Part shown: positions 20,367 through 31,291 of the stretch, in pieces | Layout of the letters: each line of letters starts with the position of its first letter | Position numbering within the stretch: position 1 is the stretch's first letter | Assembly: GCA_028693445.1 (NCBI GenBank) | Contig: JAQUVI010000003.1 | Coordinates: 1-64,000 of the forward strand | Length of the DNA stretch: 64,000 bases | Reading direction: 5' to 3' | Origin: Candidatus Absconditabacteria bacterium | GTDB lineage: Bacteria > Patescibacteriota > Gracilibacteria > Absconditabacterales > Absconditicoccaceae | The notes under the pieces: generated by a model | What the model saw: the letters and a program-made list of their open reading frames with translations, nothing else | The model's database searches: none | What the model was told of the DNA's origin: nothing | Position numbers and translations under genes: made by a program

Positions 20367-21485
20367 ATGGATAAAGAGAATAAAAAATTAGATATATTTG
20401 ATACTATTATTATACGCTTCTTACAATCATTTGATAAGAGAAATTTTGCTCAAAAAGATAAAATAATCCTTTTCAAAGAACTATCTTATCTAATGAAATG
20501 ATGAATTTCTTTAAATGAAGCTACAAATATACTACAGCAATCTACAGACAACTTTGCACTCAAAGATATGACAAGAACTATCCAAACATACCTCAAAAAA
20601 GGTATGCCACTTTCTTTTGCTTTGGGAAGACTACCTGATTACTTTGATGAATGAGATGTTGCTGTTATAAAAACATGAGAAGCTTCATGAAAATTACCAA
20701 CAGTACTAACATCATTGGCCACAGAATACGAATATACAGCTGATATAAAAAACAAATATATATGAGCCATGATTTATCCAGTAATTTTATTTTTGGTTGC
20801 CATAGTAGCAGTAATAAGTCTTTTTACACTAGTTCTTCCTTCAATTTTCTCTATTGCAGATTCATTTCAAAATTTACAATTACCTCGGGCTACAAGAGCT
20901 CTTAGGGATATTTCAACATTTTTACAAAACAATCGAAAATGAATTCTCCGAACTGTATGATGAATATCAATAGTATGATGAATATTATTATCTACAGACA
21001 AATGAAAAAAATTCTGGTTTAATATTTTGTTACAAATTCCTTTAGTCGGAAAGATGACCCAATATTATTATGTTGTAAAATTTTGTAGATATATGAAACT
21101 TATGAACTCAGCTGGAATGAGCTATATACAAACATTTCAATTGCTCAAAGATATTTTATGAATTCCTGTATATCAAGATATGCTCGAAAACGTTATTTCC
21201 TGATTGAAAGAATGAAAAGATATTTACTCTTCAATCAAATACGAAAGAGATTTACTTCCAGCTGATGTAGCAGTAATGATAAAAGTATGAGAACAAACAG
21301 CTAGTTTGGAGCAATCACTCAAAAACGTACTCTCAATGTACGAATGAGAATTAAACGTAATGATAAACCGTATTTCAAAAATAATAGAACCTATTATGCT
21401 AATCTGAATTGGTTGAATTGTAGTAATAATCGCCTATGCAGTTTTCGGACTTATTTTACAAATAATGGAGGGCTCTGGACTTTAG
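20367..21485 (+). CDS. pilC: type IV pilus inner-membrane platform protein PilC
   Basis: 372 aa. Two GspF domains (about residues 30-150 and 235-355) are each followed by hydrophobic helices. Landmarks include FKELSYLMKGGISLNEAT, KKGMPLSFALG, DYFDEGDVAVIKTGEASGKL and, in the second half, YIQTFQLLKDI and VMIKVGEQTASLEQSL. PilC couples the assembly ATPase to pilin insertion. Many of these glycines are TGA. Confidence 0.88.
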
Positions 21486-21735
21486 TTTTAGCTCTTAGAA
21501 TTTAGAACTTAGAGTTTAGATTTGTATCGATGCTTTTTGGTTAACTAAGTTCTGAGCTTTGTCTCTCTGAGCTAAAGTCCTGAGCCAAAGCCTTGAGCGT
21601 AGTCGAAAGGGATGTCGAAGGAGTAGTCGAAGAGAATAAGCTCTCTTATACTCTTCATTTCATTCAGAGCGACAAAGAGAGATGTGTGATGATTTCCTTC
21701 TTTTCTTTGTTCTTTTTATTACTCAATTTATTAAG
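21482..21735. repeat. about 250-bp intergenic repeat, inverted mate of 8455-8700
   Basis: It fills the gap between pilC and the first pilin gene and is nearly the reverse complement of 8455-8700, with a short extra GTAGTCGAAAGGGATGTCGA segment. Its presence inside an operon means it is transcribed with the pilus genes unless a promoter intervenes. Confidence 0.85.
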
Positions 21736-21798
21736 AATTATTTGCATACTCTTCACAAATATCTATAACAAGAGGGAAATTTATTTCCTTCTTTTTTT

Positions 21799-22323
21799 AT
21801 GAAATCAAAAAAAAACTGATATACATTATTGGAAATTATGATTGTTTTGTGAGTTATTATAGTAATTATGACGATTACTATGAAATTTAGCTCTTCTCGT
21901 ATAGATGATCTTCATGCACAAACCAGCAAAGACGATTTCAAAAACAGCTACGAACAACTACTTTTAAGCAATATGAGTTCAAATTATCACAATAAAGAAA
22001 GGTATAATAAAATGATGATTTATATATTATCATGAGCAAACTGATTTACTTACAATCTTGAAAACGAGGATGAAGAAATAAAAACATATACTTGATACTT
22101 TGATCCAAAACACGAAATAATAAATTTAAAAATAAATAATTCACCAGCTAATAATATAGAAATAGCACTAACTCCATATCAATTTGGTTGCCAAATAAAC
22201 AACATTACATGAACAGCAATAATCCAAACCCAATCAAAAAACAGACTCCATTGTTTTAAATTAGCAACAAATAATTGTAAATTAGAATATGTTAAATGCC
22301 AAGAGTTTTACCCAGACCAATAG
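21799..22323 (+). CDS. type IV pilin-like protein
   Basis: 174 aa. Prepilin leader MKSKKNG is followed by YTLLEIMIVLGVIIVIMTIT, with Glu5 of the mature protein. The leader Gly where peptidase PilD would cut is a TGA codon. Two Cys pairs in the C-terminal half may form a disulfide loop. It could be a major or minor pilin. First of four pilin-like genes in a row. Confidence 0.82.
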
Positions 22324-22326
22324 AAA

Positions 22327-22902
22327 ATGAATAAAAAGTGATTCACATTGATAGAAGTTATGATTGTTCTCCTTGTTTTTTCTATTGGAGTTTTAGCTGT
22401 GCTTAGATTAATCTTGCACAATATGGAAACTATGAGTCAACTAGAAGCAAAATCCACAGCAACACTTTTGGCAAAAGAATGAATTGAATTAGTTTATAAC
22501 ACAAGAGATAGCAACCGCATAGCATCATTACCTTGGGATTGTATTATAAATCCAAATTATAACGGACAAACAGAAAATCAATTTTGTAAGAACCACTTCT
22601 TAGATAACTGATGAATTTGGAAAATAGAAAACTACGAAAACATACAACGAACAACAATAAACCCAGAATATATTTTTGAAGAAAGCAAATTATATATAAA
22701 AGATAACATCACAACAAAATATACTCACGAAGTAAACGATCAACCAAGCATATTTTCTAGATATATTTATTTTACAGGAGTAAAAGATAACGACAATATA
22801 ATCAATACTTGATATATTTTAAAAATTGAATCTCATGTAATTTACCAAAAATGATCAAGAACTGGTGAAATAATTCTAGAATCATTTATTTGAAATTATT
22901 AA
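22327..22902 (+). CDS. PilV-like minor pilin
   Basis: 191 aa. Leader MNKKG (Gly is TGA), then FTLIEVMIVLLVFSIGVLAV with Glu5. The stretch LEAKSTATLLAKEGIELVYNTRDSN, here cut to ATLLAKEGIELVYNTRDSN, is typical of PilV-type minor pilins (ALLLAxEGIExv). The start codon is 4 nt after the previous stop. Confidence 0.8.
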
Positions 22903-22903
22903 T

Positions 22904-23518
22904 ATGCACAAAAAGAAATACTGATTTACTCTCATAGAATTACTTATATCGATATCTATCATCTCAATTTTGGTAGTAATTTTATTTAGAGCATACAATA
23001 GCATTTCACAAGTAACTTTTCGTTCACAACAAGAAAAAAACATCCAACAAGAAATGATTTGGATTTCTCAAACATTGCAAAACATAGCAGATAATCATAG
23101 TATAGATTTTGATAGTTACAAGTTAGAAACAACAAATGAAAAACTTTTCCTTTCAGGAAAAACAGAAAAAATCATAATAACTACAACATGAATATGTATT
23201 CCTGATATCCAGATAACAACTTGATTTACCCAGGAACAAAGAGAAGATCCATGCCAATTAATTATCGTAAATCAAAACGGATCAATCACACCAATAACCA
23301 CCACATCAGAAAGTTTTATATCCAAACCATATTTTACAATTATTCCATCAAAATCAAACGAAGAAATAATAGATGATCCAAATTGATTTCCTTTTCTAAA
23401 AATAAGACAACCAGGATTCCAAGTAAATTTTACAATATATACTCCTTTATACGAAAAATGAAACTGGATAAAAATGAGTAAAATTTTGTTCCAACAATTC
23501 TTTAATTTACAAAAATAA
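22904..23518 (+). CDS. PilW/PilJ-like minor pilin
   Basis: 204 aa. Leader MHKKKYG (TGA Gly), then FTLIELLISISIISILVVIL with Glu5. The next part, IQQEMIWISQTLQNIADNHS, is a common PilW pattern. ATG overlaps the region of the previous stop (TAATATG), so translation is probably coupled. Confidence 0.75.
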
Positions 23519-23519
23519 T

Positions 23520-24410
23520 ATGAAGAAAAAATGAAATATAAGTTTGTTGATTTTGTTTGTCCTAGTAGCCTGTTCATTACTAGGAATCATTGCTGTACAA
23601 TATACCAAACATATGGCAATCCAAACAAACCAAGTCTATAATTATTACAAAACGTATTATCTTGCAAAATGAGGAAGTGAAATTGGTTTGAGTCTTATGC
23701 AACTTCGTTGAATTTGATATTCATTAAATATAGAAGAAAACTCAGATTTTGTCCAACAGAATATAAGTACATGAAGTACCTTTTCTCTTAATATACAAGG
23801 AGATTCATCAATAATTTCCAATTGATACCCAGGCGATGAAACTTGTTCAAACCCTATAATAATATATTCATGACAAAGCTTTATTCTACCACTATTTATA
23901 GATACACCAATAAATATAGAAACATTACAGGAAAAAAATTTAACAGAACATTTTTCTGAACAAAAATTTTATACAAACAAATCTGAATTTTTAAAATCAA
24001 TAAAAATAACAAACAACGAACCTCGCAACATAAATATATGAATAATAATTTCCTCTTGATGACAATTAAATGAATTTTGAATATTTTTTAAGACAGGAAT
24101 TTTTGATTGAGATGATTTTTTTGAAGAACTTAATGAAAACATCAAAGACGTATTGGAAAGAACCAATAATTACGAAGCTATAAACTGGTTAAGTTTACAA
24201 AACTTACAAAATTATATCATAATAGCCAATAAAGATTCTCAAGAATTAAGTTTTTGTCTAGAATTACCAGAATGAAACACTTTAGCATTACCAAAAACTT
24301 ATATATCAAGTTTCGGTTCTACAAACACAAAAAAAATGTGACTAGAAACTATTTATCAACAACCAACTCCTTCATATCTTATTGATAGTAGTATAATAGA
24401 AAATAAATAA
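23520..24410 (+). CDS. PilX-like pilus assembly protein
   Basis: 296 aa. MKKKGNISLLILFVLVACSL is a membrane helix preceded by a KKKG leader, and YYKTYYLAKGGSEIGLSLM is the PilX_N signature, with the Ala-x-Gly stretch of minor pilins that lack Glu5. The C-terminal part is a unique extracellular domain. Last gene of the pilus operon, preceded by TAATATG coupling. Confidence 0.72.
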
Positions 24411-24413
24411 AAA

Positions 24414-24446
24414 AAGGGTAAAGCCTATTAAACTATACCCTATTTA
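24414..24446. terminator. bidirectional terminator after the pilus operon
   Basis: AGGGTA...TACCCT stem flanked by A/T runs, between the convergent pilus operon and the 24462-25025 gene. Confidence 0.6.
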
Positions 24447-24461
24447 TCTATTTATCTAATT

Positions 24462-25025
24462 TTACAATTTTCCCATCAAATCACCCAATTTAGATTCTTG
24501 TTCTTGTTTTGCTTTTTGAGTAAGTTCTTCTTTATCCATAGTATCCAAAACAGCTTTCCATCTTTTGATTCTCGCTTCTCTTTCACCGTCAATAGCTACT
24601 TGTTCATTTTCTTCTTCTTTACGAAGAGAATGTAAATTCATTTGCTCCTCTATATATATTTCATAAAGTCTTAGAATTTGAAATGACCAAAGTTCTGAAA
24701 CAGTTTTTACAACACTCTGATCTCCACTTTTAACTGCTATATAAAGTTCTTTTTCTTCCTGATCTTTTTCCTTTTTAATTTCATAATCACTACTAAAAGA
24801 GCCCAAAACCAACTGTTGCAACAAACCCCAATCAAAATCTTCTTTGAGTTCTTCTGGAACTTTGTAAACAAGTGGTACAAATTTTACCAAATATTCTGTA
24901 TACCATTCTTGATCTTTTATATCTCATGTAATTGGTCAAACAAGTTGTTCATATTTTTCTACAATTTGCTTTTTTTCTGGCTTTTCTCTAAGTTCTTCTA
25001 TAAATGCTTGAAAATCAAAAAGCAT
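24462..25025 (-). CDS. acidic helical protein of unknown function
   Basis: 187 aa, not recognised. It is Glu/Lys/Gln-rich with long predicted helices (YEIYIEEQMNLHSLRKEEEN and EARIKRWKAVLDTM). No Cys, no signal peptide and no membrane segment. Two TGA glycines sit near residue 30 (LVGPITGDIK). It is likely cytoplasmic. No operon partner is obvious. Confidence 0.6.
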
Positions 25026-25168
25026 GTTGGTTACGTAAAAAATAAAGATTTTATTAGATTCACTATATGCAATAGTAAACATATTTCAAGAGGTTTTATT
25101 ATAATCTAGACAGAATTAGATTTTTAGATAGAATAGACATGATTAGGAGTTTTGACATGATTAAATTC

Positions 25169-25900
25169 CTAATCTATCTCATTAATCTCAATTTTCCAAA
25201 TATCGGCTAAATAAGAAAGTACCTCTGGGGTTTTGTAACGAGGATCCTGTTGGTTCGCGTAGTACCACTTATACGGATGAACAAGAACAACAGATTGAAG
25301 ATCTTTAAAATCTTGAAACAACTCAGCATGAGTTACCAAAACATATTTCACTAGTCCTTGTTTTACTTGCCAAAACGCTTTATCCTTCTTCGCTTGAGTA
25401 TCTGACGAACTCAACAACAAAACCCCAGTTTCATTATTTAAAGACTTATCAATCATCATTTGCATTGTCCACAAATCTGGATATACAATCAAAGTTTGAC
25501 CTTTTACAGAAACAGTATCTACTCAAAAAAGTTTAGGATCCAATTGAACTTTCTTTAATCATTTTGATTTTTTAGTAATCTCTTTTTTCAACAACAATTC
25601 AATATCCTGACTCAAAAAATATTTCATAACATTTCTATACGTACTATAATATTGGGCTACCATCCAATTAATTCGATCAATATATTTTTTTGAAACAAAA
25701 CCAGAATAAATTAATTCCAATTGACGATCTTGTGGGAAACGAGCAATATATTGTTCAACAAAAGAAACTTCATCACCCAATACCAAAAAATATTCATCAT
25801 CAGATTGTAATAAATCTCCAACGGAAAATCACAGATCATCACAATCTAGTTTCATTACTTTGTCTATTCCCGCAAATGTCGTAAATCCATAAAGATACAT
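25169..25900 (-). CDS. degenerate PriA-like protein
   Basis: 243 aa. KQGLVKYVLVTHAELFQDFK followed by DLQSVVLVHPYKWYYANQQD and PRYKTPEVLSYLADI matches the PriA region GTRSAxFxPFxNLxLIIVDEEHxxxYKQxxxPRYxARDVA, with VHPY where DEEH should be. The N-terminus (YLYGFTTFAGIDKVM, FSVGDLLQ) may be a reduced 3'-binding domain. The Walker B acids are lost and the helicase C-half is missing, so it cannot be an active helicase. It may be a replisome scaffold or a decaying gene. Confidence 0.55.
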
Positions 25901-25925
25901 AAATTTTTACAAAAAATAAATACTT

Positions 25926-26016
25926 TTTGTCATTCCGACTTAAAGAATTTGGAGTCGGAATCTTAGGTTTTTAGTTTAGATTCCAGCTCCAACAGACAAA
26001 GCTGGAATGACATACG
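25926..26016. repeat. two palindromic GGAGTCGGAATC/GATTCCAGCTCC units
   Basis: GTCATTCCGACT...AGTCGGAATCTT (25928-25963) and GATTCCAGCTCC...AGCTGGAATGACAT (25978-26014). Each folds back on itself. Confidence 0.75.
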
Positions 26017-26026
26017 ATACCAAACA

Positions 26027-27226
26027 TTAAACAGTAAATTTTCCATCCTTATAAATCACTTTTTTACTTCAATCTTCCAAATATGCAGTAACTTTTCTAT
26101 CTGCTGTAGAAATAATATCTGCGTGTTCTGTACTTTGATTCAATCAAAGTTCTTTTTTTTCTTCTTCAGATAAATTATTCAAATTACCAACATAAGTTTC
26201 ATCAAACGATCTTCAAATAGCTATATGAGTATTCCCAAATTCTCATCACATATTTTCATCATACAAAGTTTCTCACATAAATCTAGTAATATGAGAATGT
26301 CTACGGTCAGTCAAACTAAATTCTCCCAAAAATTTTGTTCCTGGAATTTCAAAAATTTTAGCCAAAACATCTTTTCACTCCTTTGCATCAAATTCCACAA
26401 TTTCTCACCTTTCAAATTTTAAACTAATTCAATCTATTTTTTGTCAATATCTATACAAAGGCTGATTAAATTTCATCCAACCTTCAATATCTCTAAAATC
26501 TGGTGAGGTAAAAATTTCAAATGAAGGAATATTTCTTCACTCTCAATGCATCCGTTTTCTATCCGATCATATTTTAAGTCTCAAATCGACATCATCTCAA
26601 ACCATATGAATATATTGAATTTTCATATCACTCAATTTCTGAGAAATTTTTCCAATTGATGATATAGTTTTTTCCCATTCAAAAACAGGATTTTCATAAT
26701 CCAAATAACATGCCTTTATTATCTGATCCCAATATTCTTCATAAGTCATACCAACATCATCAGCCATAGCTTGGGTGCCATACAAAGCTCAAGTCCAGGT
26801 CATTTTTCCCTCTAATTCTTTTTGAGTACGTCTACGAATATATTCTTTACGAGACTGTATTCTTGTCGCCATTTTCTGTGGATTAACTCATTTAAGTTCA
26901 TATTTATCATGCTCTGCAATAATAGAAATCACATGAGTCATTTGATCTACTTTTCCATGCAAATAATGATGCGGATAAAAGGCAATTTGTTCATCAGTCG
27001 CATGCTCATAAAAATGTCTACTTACTCCATCAGGATAATATTCAAAAATTGGATGAGCTCATGCTTCCAAGATCGCTTTTTGCAAAGGCAAATAAAATGG
27101 TTTCGCACATTCAGGCAACTGCACAAAAATTACATCGCCCTTCTTCGCTCATTCCCCACTCCACAAAGCAAATTTTACTAATACATCTGCATATTTTTTA
27201 AGTAATTCCGGACTTGGTTGATACAT
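26027..27226 (-). CDS. M29-family aminopeptidase (AmpS-like)
   Basis: 399 aa, close to the about 410 aa of thermophilic aminopeptidases. It is a cytoplasmic metallo-aminopeptidase that frees N-terminal residues. MYQPSPELLKKYADVLVKFA resembles the M29 N-terminus. MYGTQAMADDVGMTYEEYWD is the conserved mid region (AxAxExGMSxEEYxxx). A typical C-terminal metal-binding part follows. The subfamily is assigned by these blocks; substrate preference is unknown. Confidence 0.78.
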
Positions 27227-27312
27227 AACAAACAACAATAAATAATATAAAACAATAAGATTCTTATTATTTTCTTTTTTACAATTTTACTTTCAAGTTA
27301 CAATTAAAAAAC

Positions 27313-27345
27313 AAAAAAAAGCCAGATTTTTACATCTGACCTTTT
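27313..27345 (-). terminator. intrinsic terminator of the RuBisCO gene
   Basis: Minus strand: GGTCAGATGTAAAAATCTGG followed by C and eight T, 37 nt after the RuBisCO stop. Confidence 0.8.
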
Positions 27346-27381
27346 AACTATCTAACGTTCCAAATTCCAAAGTTCCAACAA

Positions 27382-28842
27382 CTAATTAGATTCTGTTCTC
27401 TCAGCATGTCTAACGTCTTTGTTCTCTTTTTTTGTAAAAAATTCAATCGCTTCAGCTAATTCTATATGATCCTTTGCATATTCAGCAATATCAATTCCCT
27501 TTTGATATGCTTCGCATGCTTGTACCAATGCTGTTGCTCCCACCTTAGTTCCTCTTGGATGTGCATGACAACCAGCACCCATAGTCGTGATAAAATCTAC
27601 ATTTTCCATCACATCAATAAACGGTTTCAAAAGTGTTGGATTGAGTCCTCCAGAAATAATTGGACAACATTTTTTGAGATTTCTCCAACTATCATCTTCT
27701 TTTGTGAGATGTTGATGATGATCTTCTTGTACTTTTTTAACTCGGTCTTCATCATTTGTAGGAATAGTTCCCCAAGATTGTTGGAAAATATGCCCTGGAG
27801 CATCAAGTCCAAAAATATTATGAGCTGCGGTTACATCTTCTTCAGGTGTCCCAGCCATTTTACCTACCCCAGCAGTACCTGTATGGATACCAGAAGTTCC
27901 TGCCAATCTAGCAAATTTAGACAATACTAATACACTATATCCAATTGGATTTTCTGGTCTTGTAAAGGCACCATGTCCAGCTCTATGGAAATGAATAAAT
28001 ACATCTGGATATTTTCTTCTAAGTGTTTGTACTGCCATCCATCCTGCTGTAGTACCATCAATCAAAAACGCATATGATCATTTTTCCATTCCTGAATTAA
28101 CAATCATTTCACATCTCTTGATCATAGTATCATAATCAGCAGCAGAAACATTAAATGAATGTACTTTTTTCTTTCCTGTTTCTTTTACTGCTTTATCCAT
28201 AGCTTCTTTGATATGAGCTACCATTTTGTCATAAGGACAGAAATCTTGATCCGCCTGTGGTTCATCGTTTTTTACAAAATCTCCTCCCCCAACTCGGAAA
28301 TCATAGGCAACCTCAGCATATTCAGCTGAAGTAAGTCCCATTTTTGGTTTTACAATAGTTCCAAGAATTGGTCTATCATAAACATTTAAATATTTTCTCA
28401 TATCATCCAAAGTATAACTAGGTCCATCATATTGTTCTAGCATTGCAGGTGGAAACCAAACATCCAAAAGTTTCAATGCTTGAATTTCTTTCATTCCAAA
28501 AATATTTCAAGCAATATAAGTTAAAATATTTTGTACATTTCCTCCTCTATCAAAAAGTCTCCATGGATAAGCAATCCAAACCAAATTTTTTTCCAAATCT
28601 ACTTTATAAACCAAAGCATTCAATAGTTTAGAATAAGCTGTCTCTGTTTGTACGAGAAAATTTGTTCCAGTACTAGATTCTGCAGCTACTTCGCATGCGG
28701 CCTGCAAAATATTTAATTTTCCACCAGGAATCAAATGAAACGCAGCCAACATATAATCCCCATTTGTTGGATCTTTTAGATCCATGTTGATATACGCCGC
28801 TTGATGTGAATTTAGCGTTGCGATAAGTTCTTGTAAATTCAT
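27382..28842 (-). CDS. rbcL: RuBisCO large subunit, form II/III-like
   Basis: 486 aa. It carboxylates ribulose-1,5-bisphosphate; in ultrasmall bacteria this is usually part of AMP/nucleoside salvage. Catalytic residues are present: TIVKPK (Lys165/167), GGGDFVKNDEPQ with carbamylated Lys191, FHRAGHGAFT (His290), and loop 6 GTAGVGK with Lys328. Sequence and numbering follow the Rhodospirillum form II enzyme, as in form II/III. Only two of its many glycines are TGA (28504-28506 and 28075-28077), but both would truncate it in the standard code. It stands alone. Confidence 0.93.
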
Positions 28843-29079
28843 AGATATGTTATAAAAGAATAAAAACAATTTTACAAATTAAGTATACAGAAGAACATAA
28901 AAAAAACAATAAATCTGATAGATTTATCGCATTTTTATTTGACATTTTTTGTCATTATTGGGCGGTTTATATAATTATCTTGATAATCATTTTCAACAAC
29001 ATATCATTCGATTTATATGTAACATATCAAAAACATTTTCGTATTATAAAAGAATATTTATTTTTTTAAACCAATTTTT

Positions 29080-29733
29080 ATGAAAAAATTAATTTTAATC
29101 GCATTACTTTTTACAAGTTTTATTTTGGTATGATGTACCCAAAATCCCCAAGAGATTTCTTACGACCAAGACAGCCGAAAAACAATGATACCAGAAACTT
29201 GCAAATCATTTTTTGATGGTTGCAACAATTGTTCAAGAATGAATGACTGAGAAAATATAGCTTGTACAAAAATGTTTTGCGAAACCTATGAAGAACCAAA
29301 ATGTTTGGATACCATGCATCCAAGTTGGGATCTAGATAATGATTGAATAAATGACTGTGAATCAGATGGAACTTGTGATGACAGCGTTGATTACACAAAA
29401 CCAAAGCAAGAAACAAAACAAGGAAATATTTCAGAATCATGTACTATGGAATACGCCCCTGTTTGTGCAAAAGTGGAAATACAATGTATCAGGGCACCAT
29501 GTGAACCAATTGAACAAACATTTAGCAATAGATGCATGATAAATGCAAACAAACTTGCGACATTTCTTTACGAATGAGAATGCAAAACCAATAAAAACGA
29601 TGAAAATATAATTCCAGAAACTTGTAAATCTTTTTTTGATGGTTGCAACAATTGTTTTAAAGAAAATAATTGAGAAACTATTTGTACAGAAATATATTGC
29701 GAAACCTACCAAGAACCAAAATGTTTGGATTAA
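29080..29733 (+). CDS. Cys-rich lipoprotein with duplicated domain and Kazal-like segment
   Basis: 217 aa. Signal peptide ends LVGC, whose lipobox Gly is TGA. Two copies of a Cys-rich unit (PETCKSFFDGCNNC ... FCETYEEPKCLD and IYCETYQEPKCLD) flank a Kazal-like piece: CTMEYAPVCAKVEIQC, then CEPIEQTFSNRC. Kazal domains inhibit serine proteases. The unit duplication is also visible at DNA level. A short Asp-rich stretch (DLDNDGINDCESDG) may bind calcium. Confidence 0.7.
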
Positions 29734-29750
29734 AAAACAAGTAATATAAA

Positions 29751-29780
29751 ACACCTTCACGCAAAAAACGTGAAGGTGTT
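29751..29780. terminator. intrins h airpin after the Kazal-like lipoprotein
   Basis: ACACCTTCACG-CAAAAAA-CGTGAAGGTGT followed by TGGTTT. Strong stem between two convergent genes. Confidence 0.75.
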
Positions 29781-29786
29781 GGTTTA

Positions 29787-30131
29787 TTAAAAGTTTTTCC
29801 TGATTTCTCGAGCAATTTTGTCTGCAAGAGACCGAATAGCTCGGAACAATTTTTTATTAAATTCTTTAAGGCGCCTTTTTAGGATGCCATACTGATTTTG
29901 GATCTCCTTAATACCATAAACGCCACAAATTACCCAATAAGCAAAACCCTTGTAAAAATATTGTTCCATATCCTGGTTTGCTTTTAAAAAATTTTCCAAA
30001 GCACTTGGAGCTTTTTTATGATAAGACACAAATTCATGCCCAAACACATTAGATAACTCACACATTCTTGGAGCAACCCAAATTTGAGTTTTTTCTCCAG
30101 AACAATTAACTGCTACGTGTATCGTTTTCAT
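29787..30131 (-). CDS. hypothetical protein, 114 aa
   Basis: Not recognised. MKTIHVAVNCSGEKTQIWVA opens a beta-rich N-terminal half. The C-terminal half is basic and helical (GILKRRLKEFNKKLFRAIRS). All six glycines are GGN, with no TGA. No signal peptide. The gene is unbroken in either code. It ends 6 nt from the terminator hairpin. Confidence 0.6.
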   Translation of the reverse strand: MKTIHVAVNCSGEKTQIWVAPRMCELSNVFGHEFVSYHKKAPSALENFLKANQDMEQYFYKGFAYWVICGVYGIKEIQNQYGILKRRLKEFNKKLFRAIRSLADKIAREIRKNF

Positions 30132-30199
30132 AATATTATATTTTAGTTTTTATTTCTATCTTAATATATAAATTTAACAATAAATGTCAATATGTAAAT

Positions 30200-31270
30200 C
30201 TACCTTTTGAGTTCAACCAAAGCCAATTCACTCTGAGTCCCTATCCTAATAGGAGCTCACCAAGCACCAACTCATTGAGATACAAAAGCAATTTTTCCAT
30301 TTTCATCATATCTTCCATACGCATAATCATTGAATAATCCAATAATCCACGACAAAGGAACAAACTGACCTCTGTGCGTATGCCCCGCCAATTGCAAATC
30401 AATTGGATAATTTTCCATCAAAGAAAGTTTATAAGGTTGATGACTAACCAATATCGTATACAAAGCATCTTTTATCTCACTCTCATCCAACACATCAGCA
30501 AGATTTTTCCCACTCCAAAAGCTTTTGTCATCAATACCTACAAGCTGAATATCCTCGAAAAAAACCTTTTGATTCCTCAAAAACTTTATATTTGTTTTTT
30601 CAAAAAGACTTATATCAAGAGGTATTTTTCCTATTTTTTCATGATTACCAAGCGTCGCATAAACTGGAATATCAAACTGGTTAAAAGGCAAAAAAGCTTG
30701 AATATATTCTGGCTTTACTCTATCAAGCAAATCTCAACCAATCAACACAAAATCTGGTTCCAAATTTTGTATTTTATTTACAATTTTTTGTACATAAGAC
30801 GTATGACGCAATGCTTGCGCATGAAAATCACTAACAAAAACAAATCTATAATCACGAGACAATCCTGTATTTTCCAAAACTAAATTTGTCGTTTTTGTCG
30901 TCATTCACAGATAAAAACCAACTAACAAATATAGACCAGTCACAATTATCATTACAAAACCAGGGATTTTATACCAAATAGAAATCAAATCCCTCAGCAA
31001 AAACAAAGGCAAAACAACCCACAAAGCATACATCAATCAAACTATCAACGAAGTATACACTCACAGCATCATTCATCCCGAAGCTCCAAATGAAAATCAC
31101 AAAAAAACAAGTCCAAAAAACAAAAGCGTAACAAGAACAATATATTTTACAGGAAAATTAAATCCAAAAGATACATTTCCTCTCCAAAAAGAAAGGAACA
31201 AACCTCAAATCGAAACTCCAAAAAACACCACAAAAAACAAAATACGAAGATATATATTTTCTACAAACAT
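30200..31270 (-). CDS. membrane-anchored metallophosphoesterase
   Basis: 356 aa. Four or five N-terminal helices (about 1-140) precede a calcineurin-like phosphoesterase domain. Metal ligands are seen in FVFVSDFHAQ (D-x-H), LIGGDLLD (GGD), TLGNHEK (GNHE), LVSHQP and LAGHTHRGQF (GHTH). YkuE/YaeI-type relatives act on phospholipids such as UDP-diacylglucosamine or at the membrane surface. The GGD motif contains a TGA Gly. Confidence 0.82.
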
Positions 31271-31291
31271 AAGAATCAAAAAAGATAAAAA

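Noticed and set aside
27382-28842. RuBisCO as a pseudogene broken in three
   Set aside because: Both breaks are TGA codons at expected Gly positions; the frame is unbroken and all active-site residues are kept.
28930-28980. TTGACA...TATAAT promoter between RuBisCO and the Kazal-like lipoprotein
   Set aside because: Spacing is 25 bp (or 15 bp from an alternative TTGTCA), outside the usual range, so it is not listed as a feature.
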